DNA of 64,000 nucleotides from Bufo bufo (Eukaryota; Chordata; Amphibia; Anura; Bufonidae): contig NC_053389.1 in the NCBI RefSeq assembly GCF_905171765.1, positions 780,462,772 through 780,526,771 on the forward strand. The letters run 5' to 3'. Made by a program: the position numbers and the translations under genes. Position 1 is the first letter of the stretch; the number at the start of each line of letters is the position of its first letter. Below the pieces are notes generated by a model. It made no database searches. It was not told the DNA's origin and saw nothing but the letters and a program-made list of their open reading frames with translations. Shown in pieces: positions 10,970 to 20,703 of the stretch.

Positions 10970-11992
10970 ATGAGCTCCTACAGCTACGAGCCGTACTACA
11001 GCTCCTCGTACAAGCGGCGGGTGGTGGAGAGCTCCCCGAGGCTGCACGTCCGCACCACCTACGGCTCCCCGAGCAGGAGCAGCTACTCGTCGTCCGCCGT
11101 GTCCTCGGTGCGCCGGAGCTATGCCGCCTCCTCCAGCCTGCTGGCCGGCACCGACTCCATGGACCTGTCCCAGGTGGCGGCCATGAGCAGCGACCTTAAG
11201 GTGGTGCGCACCCAGGAAAAGGCGCAGCTGCAGGACCTCAACGACCGCTTCGCCAGCTTCATCGAGCGGGTGCACGAGCTGGAGAAGCGCAACAAGGTGC
11301 TGGAAGCCGAGCTGCACATCCTGCGCCAGAAGCACAGCGAGCCGTCCCGACTGCGCGACCTCTACGAGCAGGAGGCGCGGGAGCTGCGCCTGGCGCACGA
11401 GGACGCGGTGGCCGACCGCCAGGGCCTGCGCCAGCAGCGCGAGCGACTGGAAGAGGCGCTGCGGCAGCTGCAAGGGCGCTACGAGGAAGAGGCGCTGAGC
11501 CGGGAGGACGCCGAGGCCAGGCTGCTGGAGGTGAGGAAGGAGGCGGACATGACCTCCCTGGCCAGGGTAGAGCTGGAGAAGAGGATGGACAGCCTGCTGG
11601 ACGAGATCGCCTTCCTCAAGAAGGTCCACGAGGAGGAACTGGCGCAGCTTCAGTCGCAGGTCGAGTACGCCCAAATCTCGCTGGAGGTGGACGTGTCCAA
11701 ACCGGACCTCAGCTCCGCCCTGCGCGACATCCGGGCCCAGTACGAGAAGCTGGCCGCCAAGAACATGCAGTCCGCGGAGGAGTGGTTCAAGTCCCGCTTT
11801 ACGGTGCTGACGCAAAGCGCTGCGCGCAATACCGACGCCGTGCGCTCCGCCAAGGACGAGGTGTCGGAGAATCGGCGGCTGCTCAAATCCAAAGCCCTGG
11901 AGATTGATGCCTGCAGGGGAGTGAATGAAGCTCTGCAGAGGCAGATCCAGGAGCTGGACGACAAGCAGGCGGGGGAGATCGCCGACATGCAG
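10970..11992 (+). CDS. NEFL: NEFL exon 1 (head, coils 1A, 1B and most of coil 2)
   Basis: Exactly 341 codons, ending in phase 0 after ...EIADMQ, with donor GTACTG at 11993. It contains the [10 protein letters not shown] motif at residues 90-99 and the EEWFKSRF segment of coil 2 at residues 270-277. Reading past the donor gives only a spurious extension to 12100. Confidence 0.98.
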
Positions 11993-14900
11993 GTACTGGG
12001 GTGTGCGTGGGGGGGGGGGGGGGGACTTGGGCAGATGCAGGGTATATGTGACGGGGGAGCAGGATGGCAGAGAAGGTGCTTACATACGAAATGGAACTGA
12101 GGGGCAGGGATGCACAAGGGTTAATAGGCTGGCACTGTATATTAGTCGCTGGGGGTGAAAAGTTGTGCCCAACTGGACCACAAGGGAGAAATCAGCACAG
12201 GGCAGATCACTAGATACTAAATCAGTGCCATGGACAGGGCAGATCAGCAGATACTAAATCAGTGCCATGGACAGGACAGATCAGCAGATACTAAATCAGT
12301 GCCATGGACAGGGCAGATCAGCAGATACTAAATCAGTGCCATGGACAGGGCAGATCCCTAGATACTAAATCAGTGCCATGGACAGGGCAGATCGCTAGAT
12401 ACTAAATCAGTGCCATGGACAGGGAAGATCCCTAGATACTAAATCAGTGCCATGGACAAGGCAGATCGCTAGATACTAAATCAGTGCCATGGACAGGACA
12501 GATCAGCAGATACTAAATCAGTGCCATGGACAGGGCAGATCCCTAGATACTAAATCAGTGCCATGGACAGGGCAGATCGCTAGATACTAAATCAGTGCCA
12601 TGGACAGGGCAGATCGCTAGATACTAAATCAGTGCCATGGACAGGGCAGATCAGCAGATACTAAATCAGTGCCCAGGGCAGGGCAGATCGCTAGATACTA
12701 AATCAGTGCCATGGACAGGACAGATCAGCAGATACTAAATCAGTGCCATGGACAGGGCAGATCGCTAGATACTAAATCAGTGCCATGGACAGGGCAGATC
12801 CCTAGATACTAAATCAGTGCCATGGACAGGGCAGATCGCTAGATACTAAATCAGTGCCATGGACAGGGCAGATCGCTAGATACTAAATCAGTGCCATGGA
12901 CAGGACAGATCAGCAGATACTAAATCAGTGCCATGGACAGGGCAGATCGCTAGATACTAAATCAGTGCCATGGACAGGACAGATCAGCAGATACTAAATC
13001 AGTGCCATGGACAGGGCAGATCAGCAGATACTAAATCAGTGCCATGGACAGGGCAGATCGCTAGATACTAAATCAGTGCCATGGACAGGGCAGATAGCTA
13101 GATACTAAATCAGTGCCATGGACAGGGCAGATCGCTAGATACTAAATCAGTGCCATGGACAGGGCAGATCAGCAGATACTAAATCAGTGCCATGGACAGG
13201 GCAGATCGCTAGATACTAAATCAGTGCCATGGACAGGGCAGATCCCTAGATACTAAATCAGTGCCATGGACAGGGCAGATCGCTAGATACTAAATCAGTG
13301 CCATGGACAGGGCAGATCAGCAGATACTAAATCAGTGCCATGGACAGGGCAGATCCCTAGATACTAAATCAGTGCCATGGACAGGGCAGATCGCTAGATA
13401 CTAAATCAGTGCCATGGACAGGGCAGATCCCTAGATACTAAATCAGTGCCATGGACAGGGGAGATCAGCAGATACTAAATCAGTGCCATGGACAGGGGAG
13501 ATCAGCAGATACTAAATCAGTGCCATGGACAGGGCAGATCAGCAGATACTAAATCAGTACCATGGACAGGGCAGATCGCTAGATACTAAATCGGTGCATG
13601 GACAGGGCAGATCAGCAGATACTAAATCAGTGCCATGGACAGGGCAGATCAGCAGATACTAAATCAGTGCCATGGACAGGGCAGATCAGCAGATACTAAA
13701 TCAGTGCCATGGACAGGGCAGATCAGCAGATACTAAATCAGTGCCATGGACAGGGCAGATCAGCAGATACTAAATCAGTGCCATGGACAGGGCAGATCAG
13801 CAGATACTAAATCAGTGCCATGGACAGGGCAGATCAGCAGATACTAAATCAGTACCATGGACAGGGCAGATCAGCAGATACTAAATCAGTGCCATGGACA
13901 GGGAAGATCAGCAGATACTAAATCAGTACCATGGACAGGGCAGATCGCTAGATACTAAATCGGTGCATGGACAGGGCAGATCGCTAGATACTAAATCAGT
14001 GCCATGGACAGGGGAGATCAGCAGATACTAAATCGGTGCCATGGATGGTGCATTTTAACCCATTGCTTTTTCACAAGGAGCATAATGTAGGTAGCAGCCT
14101 TGGGATGTAGTTAAAGGACTCCAAAAAATGGCACCACACCTGTCCATGGGTTGTGTCTGGCTCCACTGAAGTGAATTGGGCTGGGCACTCTACAGGCGCT
14201 CAGTTTTGACCAGAGTGTTTAGAAATAGAGGGCAGCAAACTGGTTCTTTGCCGTGAGTAAGGAAAGTCCAGTATATAATTATATTGCTACATTGTATCAG
14301 TGGAGACATCTTTCTTAAAGGGGACACTACCATTATTACTTGATCTCCTCTCGCCCACAGGATGCCATTAGCAATCTAGAGGAAGACCTGAGGAATACAA
14401 AGAGTGAGATGGCACGATACCTGAAAGAGTACCAGGACCTGCTGAACGTCAAGATGGCGCTGGACATAGAGATTGCTGCCTACAGGTAGTCACGGAGGAG
14501 GCGTTATATATGGAGTGTGGTTATGGTTTCTAGGCAGTTTTACACTTTTGGTCTCTTCTGAGTTTCTTGTCTCTGTTTCTGCAGAAAGTTACTTGAGGGT
14601 GAGGAGACCAGGCTGAGCTTCTCCGGGGTGGGGGCCATCACCAGTGGATATACACAAAGTACCCCCATATTTGGCCGCTCGGCATACAACCTGCAGAGCA
14701 GTTCCTACATCTCCACCCGCTCCTTCCCCACCTACTACGCCAGTCATGTCCAAGAAGAACAGCTCGATGTAGAAGAGACCATCGAGTCCTCCAGAACAGA
14801 AGAAGCCAAAGCAGAACCTCCAGAGGAAGAAGAAGAAGAAGAAACTGCTGAGGAGGAAGAAGAGGGAGGAGAGGAGGCAGAAGGAGAAGGTAGGACTTGT

Positions 14901-15080
14901 TGATACCTATGGGCCGAGAATATTGGGCCACCACATTGGTTTCTGGACCGGGAAGCTGTCTCTGCTTCATATTGATTTCTCTCCACAGGTGAAGGAGAAG
15001 AAGAGGAAGAAGAAGGTAAAGAGGCAGAGGAAGAAGGGGAAGAGGAAGCCACAGAGGAAGAAACCCCAAAGAAAAAATAA
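10970..15080 (+). CDS. NEFL: Neurofilament light chain (four coding exons)
   Basis: Encodes the light subunit of neurofilaments, the type IV intermediate filaments that set axon calibre. Joining 10970-11992, 14361-14485, 14585-14889 and 14989-15080 gives 514 codons (human NEFL is 543). The head (about residues 1-85) starts [10 protein letters not shown] and is rich in Ser, Tyr and Arg. The coiled-coil rod starts near residue 86 with [19 protein letters not shown] (coil 1A) and ends with [16 protein letters not shown] near residue 393, both hallmark ends of the family. The tail keeps [15 protein letters not shown] and then becomes almost pure Glu, ending PKKK. There are no KSP repeats, which argues against NEFM or NEFH. 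All introns are GT-AG. Start choice is supported by the Kozak context and the conserved N-terminus. Exon 1 is extremely GC-rich at third positions. NEFM, the usual neighbour in vertebrates, is not seen in this window. Confidence 0.98.
12009..12024. repeat. G16 homopolymer just inside intron 1
   Basis: A run of 16 G residues begins 16 bases after the splice donor. It is likely unstable in length and may form G-rich structures in DNA or pre-mRNA. That is inference. Confidence 0.85.
12199..14044. repeat. 37-bp minisatellite filling NEFL intron 1, about 50 copies
   Basis: The unit is about ATCAGTGCCATGGACAGGGC plus AGATCGCTAGATACTAA, 37 bp. The variable block reads GCTAG, CCTAG or AGCAG, and copies with different blocks are interspersed. 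The array occupies about 78 % of the 2368-bp intron and ends about 317 bp before exon 2. It lies wholly inside the intron, so length change would not alter the protein. Confidence 0.96.
14361..14485 (+). CDS. NEFL: NEFL exon 2 (end of rod)
   Basis: 125 bp, starting in phase 0 after acceptor CCCACAG and ending two bases into an Arg codon before donor GTAGTC. It encodes [10 protein letters not shown] through [10 protein letters not shown], the conserved coil 2 terminus. Too short to stand out as an open frame. Confidence 0.96.
14585..14889 (+). CDS. NEFL: NEFL exon 3 (rod end and tail)
   Basis: 305 bp after a 99-bp intron with acceptor TTCTGCAG. It completes the YRKLLEGEE motif, then encodes the tail segment with [15 protein letters not shown] and [14 protein letters not shown], and enters the Glu-rich region. 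It ends one base into a Gly codon before donor GTAGGA. Confidence 0.97.
14989..15080 (+). CDS. NEFL: NEFL exon 4 (C-terminal Glu-rich tail)
   Basis: 92 bp after a second 99-bp intron (acceptor CTCCACAG). It encodes 29 further residues, mostly Glu, ending TEEETPKKK and TAA at 15078-15080. In this frame the exon makes acidic repeats, while the other two frames read Lys- or Arg-rich. Confidence 0.95.
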
Positions 15081-15600
15081 AACACATGCAGACAGATGTA
15101 ATAAACGCTGCTCCCTCCATCTCCCCCCTCCTGGTCCACAGACCGCCCTTCCATGCCTAGATTTGGACCCCACCCCCGCTTTAAGCAGAGTCCTGATCCC
15201 ACCCTGGCCAGCTTCCCCAGGTTGTGCATGGTTACTGCAGGTGACTCCAGCACCCAGAGCTTCTACTCATTACCAGTGCAGGAGAACTCTTCGACGCAGC
15301 AGGGTTCTTTTTTTTTTTTAACCCCTTCACTGCCACACAACCAGCCGTAGATTCCATAGCAATACCTTAAATTCCACAACTTGAAATCAGAGCCGCGGTG
15401 ACTGCCCGGTCCGGTTTAAGAGAGGAACCGCCTGCTCTTGTGTTTTCGGTTACTTCTCATCTTTTTGCACCTTAACCCCTCTGCTGCTGACTGCAAGGCA
15501 ATTGAGACTGCTGCAGTTATCAAATACGTCGGCGGCTTTTGTGGGTCTGTGTAATTGTAATCGCAATAAAGAGGCAATATCAGCATCCGGTCAGCGAGCT
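15081..15600 (+). terminator. NEFL: NEFL 3' UTR and poly(A) signal
   Basis: AATAAA at 15565-15570 is followed within 40 bases by GT-rich sequence (GATGTGTCCCAACGTGTGTG), the usual cleavage context. Earlier AATAAA hexamers overlap the stop codon (15076) and lie at 15100. The second could give a very short 3' UTR but has a poorer downstream element. Confidence 0.75.
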
Positions 15601-15790
15601 GAAGATGTGTCCCAACGTGTGTGCTTATTTCTCAGCTTGCAGGGGAGAGCAGAGCTGATAGGGAATAGTCAAGGAAGCCTTAGGGGCACCACTAGGGGGC
15701 GATAAGGAGCAAGGTGCCAATGTAGAGATTGAGGACCTGCTGACATACGGTACGTCCTGCCATATGTCTGTGTGTGCATGTTTCCTTAAA

Positions 15791-16084
15791 GCCTCACGCA
15801 CACGACCATATCCGTTTTGGGATCTGCCGATCTGCAAAATACTAATGCAGTACGCAACTTTTTTTTTTGCGAACCCATTGACTTCAATGGATCCGTGGTC
15901 CACATTTTGTGAACGTGGTTGACCTTTCTGCAGAATGGACATACGGATATGGGAAACACATGGATGATACGTGTGCCTTCTGCCTCCAATGAGGTAGAAC
16001 ATGTCCTACCCTTGACCGCTGACCCATTGAAGTCAATCTGCAATTTGTGGACCATAAAATACAAATGGCCGTGTGCATGGGGCC
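15791..16084. mobile_element. Harbinger-like MITE, copy 2
   Basis: The ends GCCTCACGCACACGACC and GGCCGTGTGCATGGGGCC are imperfect inverted repeats, and TAAA adjoins both ends. The interior has the shared AACCCATTGACTTCAATGG and GGACATACGGATATG motifs. It starts about 200 bp beyond the NEFL cleavage region. Open frames across it on the - strand are spurious. Confidence 0.75.
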
Positions 16085-16499
16085 TAAAGGGGGTTGTTGG
16101 ATCTGGACATCTGTGGTGTATTAATAAGATATGCAATAATTGTCTGATAGATGCTGGTTCCACCTCTGGGACCTGCTTCAGTCTCAAAAATGGGGCCCCA
16201 CCGTGAATGGAGAGCACATTGCCCATGCAAGGCGTTTTCTCAGAAAATAGGCAAGCGAGCGCGCCAGAGGCGTGGCGACACATGCGCAGTGTGCTGTCCA
16301 TTTACAGCAGGACCCTGTCTCAGAGGCAGGATCAGCACCTATAGCACATCCCATTGACATGCCATAAGGTCCAGATGGGACAACCCCTTTAAGTGATCTT
16401 AAAGGGCCTCTAGGGACAGCTTTTTCTCTATATGACTGTGCATAGGGAGAAAGCTGTCAATCTTTCTCACTAATAATCTGAAAGTATCCGAAAAACTAC
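16085..16499. other. No gene seen; repeat-like
   Basis: Contains AAAGGGGGTTGTT- and CATAAGGTCCAGATGGGACAACCCC-type sequence that resembles the ends of dispersed amphibian-type repeats, without a definable terminus. Confidence 0.35.
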
Positions 16500-16862
16500 A
16501 GAGCCACATACACTACTTACCTCTCCCCATGACAGTTGTGGAGGATCTTTTCTGATAACTCTGTGCTGTTCCTCTGTTACACCTTTTAAAAAATGTATGA
16601 ATATCGACATCCCCCTCGGGGCGTGTCCCTTCACAGTCTGACAGTGTCGGCACTGATTGGACTGTGAGAGTGTGCTGGGACACAGCCCCATCTGGTCACA
16701 CCCAGTTGTCAAGTCATTCTTAAACTTCCAGGAGGAATAAGAGAGGGATGGTGTCATTCAGAGTTCCAAGAAAAGATGCTCCAGAATTGTTAGATTATGG
16801 GGGCTATAATTGTTTCCTAAAACCGACCTGTCAGGAGAAGGGACAGATTCCCGTAAATAGAA
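16500..16862. mobile_element. Foldback repeat 'X', copy 1
   Basis: Imperfect arms pair GGAGGATCTTTTCTGATAAC with the mirrored AGAAAAGATGCTCCAGAATT. Inner arms pair CCCTTCACAGTCTGACAGTG with CACTGATTGGACTGTGAGAG. The same family recurs at 16990-17690 and as the two halves flanking the LTR element (40970-41136 and 48041-48290). Noncoding. Confidence 0.7.
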
Positions 16863-16989
16863 CAGGCTTGTGGTGCCATAAGGTGATTGACATAATTATA
16901 AGAAAAGGAGAAAAACTCATAAATGTTCCTCAAGATTATAGCGTCATGTAGCCTCTTAGGAAAAGATGGACGAGGGAATCCCAACTTGT

Positions 16990-17690
16990 ATTCTAGGACC
17001 CGTCCCGTGGTTTGGTAGCTACTTGCATTCCCCAATTCTGGAGCATCTATTCTTATGACTCGTATGTTGTGCCATTCCTCTGTCTATTCCTACTGAGGGC
17101 TTGTTCACAAGACCGTGTGAAGCCCGTGCCCGTATTGCGGATCCGCAATACATGGGTCCCGTTTCGCGGCCATTCTGCATCACGGATGCGGACCCATTCA
17201 TTTCAATGGGTCCGCAAATCCGGAGATGCGGAACGGAACACTACGGAGTGCTTTCTGAGTTTCCGTTCCGTGCTTCAGCACCGCAAAAAGATAGAGCTTG
17301 CTCTTTTTTTTTGCGGAACGGAGGGATCGCGGCCCCATTCAAGCGAATGGGGCCGCGATCCCTATGCGGCTGCCACACGGCAGGTGCTCGTGCTTAGCGG
17401 ACCGCAATTTGGGGTCCACAGCACAAGCCCTAAAAGTTATGGTTTAATTACTAGCCGTTTCCAATTAAGGTCCTGCTGGGTGTTACCAGTTGGGGGGGGG
17501 GGTGTCCTTGCATCGTCTCACACTAGCCAATCAGTGCTGGCAGTGTCAGACTGATATCACCCATCAAACTGCTAGGAATTCATTCAGAACTTTTAGCAGG
17601 AATCATGGAGAAAATACAATCCAGAATTGTAGAAGTGACTAAACCAGAGCTGTCAGGGGAAGGGACAGGCCCGATTCTGATGAATCAAAA
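16990..17690. mobile_element. Foldback repeat 'X', copy 2, interrupted by a MITE
   Basis: The left arm (CAATTCTGGAGCATCTATTCTTATGACT) runs to about 17096. The rest resumes at about 17433 with ACTAGCCGTTTCC...GGTGTTACCAGTTGGGG and the right arm to about 17690. A Harbinger-like MITE occupies 17097-17432. Confidence 0.7.
17097..17432. mobile_element. Harbinger-like MITE, copy 3, nested in X
   Basis: The termini GGGCTTGTTCACAAGACCG and CAGCACAAGCCCT are inverted. The interior shows GCGGATCCGCAATACATGGG and the palindromic GGATCGCGGCCCCATTC / GAATGGGGCCGCGATCC. It is noncoding. Confidence 0.75.
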
Positions 17691-17711
17691 CTAATAAATA
17701 GGACATTTCTT

Positions 17712-17856
17712 AAATGGGTTGTCAGATGTAGGCGTCATGCACACGGCCGTGTCCGTATTGCAGTCCACGATCCACGCATGCACAAAATAACGACACCCGT
17801 GACCCCGCATTTTTCTCACTCCCATCACTTGGCTGCAATACAGACAAGAATAGGAC
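17712..17856. mobile_element. Half of a Harbinger-like MITE
   Basis: GCGTCATGCACACGGCCGTGTCCGTATTGCAGTCC opens like other MITE copies and breaks off at AATAGGACATGTTG, where gypsy-derived sequence starts. Confidence 0.65.
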
Positions 17857-18545
17857 ATGTTGCAAAGGGTGGTGGCTAAAGATGGGAAGGACTGGGACCT
17901 TCTTCTTCCCTATCTCATGTTCGCAGTGCGAGAGGTGCCCCAGACCTCTACTCGGTTCTCGCCCTTCGAACTGCTATATGGCAGACACCCTCGCGGTCTC
18001 TTGGATGTAGCCAAAGAGGCGTGGGAACGACAGCCGACTCCGTATAAAAGTGTCATTGAGTACGTTACCCAGATGCAAGAACGGATAGAGACCGTGTTGC
18101 CTCTTGTTAGGGAGCGTATGGAGGCAGCTCAGAGTGGGGTCTATAATCGGCAGGCTCGGGTGCGGAAATTTAACCCAGGGTTTTGGTTCTGGTGCCGACC
18201 GTGGACAGTAAGTTCCTGGGTAGGTGGCAGGGGCCCTACGAGGTACTCGAGAAAGTTGGAGAGGTGAACTACAAGGTACACCAGCCAGGGCGGCGAAAGC
18301 CGGAACAGATCTAACATGTTAATTTACTTAAGCCGTGGAAGGATAGGGAGACCTCCACAGAAGACAGCCCGCGGCCGGGTTTTCTAGGGGAAGAGGTTCC
18401 AGCCCCTTTGTCTGATGCAAGAGAAGCGGTTGTCGCTGTAAAAGTTGCTGACAGCCTCTCCTCTAAACAGGTTTAGGAGGCCAGGGAGTTCGTTATTCGG
18501 AAAACGGATGAAATTGTCACGGAACCTCAGGCCAAAGTCCGGTTA
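17857..18545 (+). pseudogene. Ty3/gypsy pol remnant (integrase C-terminal part)
   Basis: Encodes the end of a Ty3/gypsy polyprotein. FSPFELLYGRHPRG (about residues 38-51) is the conserved end of the integrase core. The DVAKEAWE and NRQARVRKFNPG segments lead to a C-terminal domain of the GPYEVLEKVGEVNYKVHQPG type. The frame changes near 18180-18250, after which the continuation (VNYKVHQPGRRK, LLKPWKDRE) is readable in another frame as far as about 18545. The protease, reverse transcriptase and LTRs are missing. This is a dead fragment lodged against a broken MITE. Confidence 0.88.
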
Positions 18546-19640
18546 AAGGGAACCTGTCACCTCCCAAAACCATCCCAAGCCGCCAGCAGTACCTGCGTGT
18601 AGCCAGCAGTGTGTTTCTGATGACCATGAAAAGGCCACATTTCCCCAGTGGTCGGTGAAACATTCAGACTTCCCTGGCCACGACAGGCCAGAGAAGCTCT
18701 AGTTCATAGGACTATAAAGAGCGGTCATGACTGAAGCGGTCATCAGAGGGGGCGGTTGTGATGTTCTCCCGGCCATGTCCCGGGGGGAGGAACGACATAG
18801 CCGTTCTTTAATCACAGTAAGAGTGTCTTTTATTCTAGAAGATCTGATCTGCCTTGTTGCTATGCAGTATGAATCGTAATGAGGTCAGATGACACTTTAA
18901 TGCATAATAATAGGAAAACATGGTGTCTTCTGGTTCATAATTAATGATGGTAAAGACGCTCTGGAGGAGGCAGCATCCATTACTGTTATATCTCACTCCT
19001 GCATACACACAGCAGGACATATGAAGGACGCCGTACACCTCAGGGCAGGATGAAGCCAACAAAGGCCCAGGCCTAAAGTGACCGGACGGACCTCAAAAAG
19101 ACACTCTGCTTTCTTAGTAGAGCGGCTGTCATCTGAGAATGGGGTGGCTGACACATAACAATGACCGCCTCTCTACTCACTGCATTAACCACGAATATCA
19201 GGAAGCTTGGTGGGATCACTTGCTATAATAGAAGGAAGTGGCTGTCAAATGGCAGCTGTTCCTCCCCTGCCAGTGCATCGAGCAGCTGTCAAGTGGAACG
19301 TCTTCCTTCCAGTGCAGCGGTGTCCGACTCTCGTTCCGTACTTTCAGATCAGAGTTGAGATAAGTAGATGGTCCACCTAGGTTGCTACTGGATGGGCAGG
19401 GGACACAGTCTGTTGATTTATGAGAAATCATGCTCTTCACTTCTACATCAATAAGCCATAAATTGCGACAGAAGTCTGTCAAGGGGTAAGAAATACTATG
19501 CAGCAAGTGATCACTCAATTCTCGAAACTGATGTGTTGGAAGCAGGAAAAACCGACAAGCAGGAGCAACGAAGACCAAAGTGTGATGTCTAGATGACTAG
19601 GTCAGAGCATGTCCAAAATGTCAGGTCTTGTGGAGTGTTT
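18546..19640. other. No gene seen; old repeats
   Basis: Begins with TTAAAGGGAACCTGTCACCTCC, a common terminus of dispersed repeats in this window (also 23605 and 60366). Short open frames at 18835-19062 and 19216-19578 show no family resemblance. Confidence 0.4.
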
Positions 19641-20215
19641 CTCATGTGCAGTGGTTAGTAACCACCAAAAGTGGACAACTGGTGAACTGACGCCCAAGAT
19701 TCACTGATGCACATGGGGAGTGAAAGGGGATCCCACAGAGATGCTACTGTAGAACAACAAATTGCTGAGAAAGTTCCTACTGGTTCCTACACTTCAGCTT
19801 GCAGACCAAGGAGAGAGCACACGGTGAGCCCTGTTCACAGCCAAAAGTGTCTACAATGGGCACATGAACTGGACCGTGGAGCAATGGAAAGAAATGGACA
19901 AGTCAGATGAATGACATATTACATTATAGGGTCAGCTGGGTGCATGAGTGCCACTTACCTGGGGAAGAGATGGCACCAGGATGCACTATGGGAAGAAGAC
20001 AAGCCAGTGGAGGCAGGGTGATGCTCTGTGAAGTGTTCGGCTGGGAAACCTTGGGTCTGGGCATCATGTGGTTGAGACACGTTCCACCTTCCTAAACATC
20101 ATACAGACAAGTAAATGGCAATGGTATTCACTTTGGTCAACTCTACTTGTACATGCTGGTCATTCAATGGTGATACATGGACAATCCTGGTCCACTAAGA
20201 TGAGAGCCACTCTTT
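19640..20215 (+). pseudogene. Very degenerate Tc1-like transposase remnant
   Basis: The + strand frame around 19930-20095 retains LPGEEMAPGCTMGRRQASGG followed by a WETLG segment, a region of the Tc1-type catalytic core that I recognise from related elements. Upstream sequence (about 19800-19920) resembles the preceding part. The terminal repeats and the DDE acidic positions cannot be located. This is a different lineage from the other four Tc1 copies here. Confidence 0.6.
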
Positions 20216-20254
20216 GTTGGTTTCTAACAATCTAGCTAAAAAAGGGGGCCCCCT

Positions 20255-20296
20255 CTATGGACATTATAGAGGGGGCCCCCTCTATAATGTCCATAG
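20255..20296. repeat. 42-bp perfect palindrome
   Basis: CTATGGACATTATAGAGGGGG is followed at once by its exact reverse complement, with the centre at 20275/20276 and no spacer. A further partial copy, GGGGGCCCCCTCTAT, lies immediately to the left (20244-20258). It could extrude as a cruciform. Confidence 0.95.
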
Positions 20297-20703
20297 GCCA
20301 TAGTAACCCATATGAAAAGATAAAACAACAACTTTAACCTGTAGGGTAAATTCACACATGGCAGGTTGCTTGAAGAAATTTCAGTCCCATGAATGGAGCT
20401 TGAAGAAACCCATGTGTTTTCCACCAAAACAACTCAGGTGAATGGAATGAATTTTCAACGGCAGCACTTTCTGCAAATATCTGCTGTGTGACTTGATTGG
20501 GCTTATGGTGCAAACTGTACAATATGATTGTTGCATTGTTGTGCTGCCCTAGCTATGACTTCCCACTAGAATTAATTATTGTATTCTTTTATACCAGTTA
20601 TCCACCATACTTAATCCACTTCACTGCCATCTAGTGGCTATTGTTATATTTGGTTCTATAAGTTATCTATGCTTTAATTTTACATGCTATTTATCCTGTA
20701 ACT
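20297..20703. other. No gene seen
   Basis: Unremarkable AT-rich DNA up to the target duplication of the next hAT element. Confidence 0.4.

Noticed and set aside
10910..11815. 301-codon - strand frame opposite NEFL exon 1
   Set aside because: Shadow of a GC-rich coding exon. It is Leu/Gly/Val-rich low complexity with no family resemblance.
11993..12100. Extension of the NEFL exon 1 frame past 11992 to a stop at 12098-12100
   Set aside because: A good donor site lies at 11993, the conserved rod continues exactly in exon 2 at 14361, and the extension reads through a G homopolymer.
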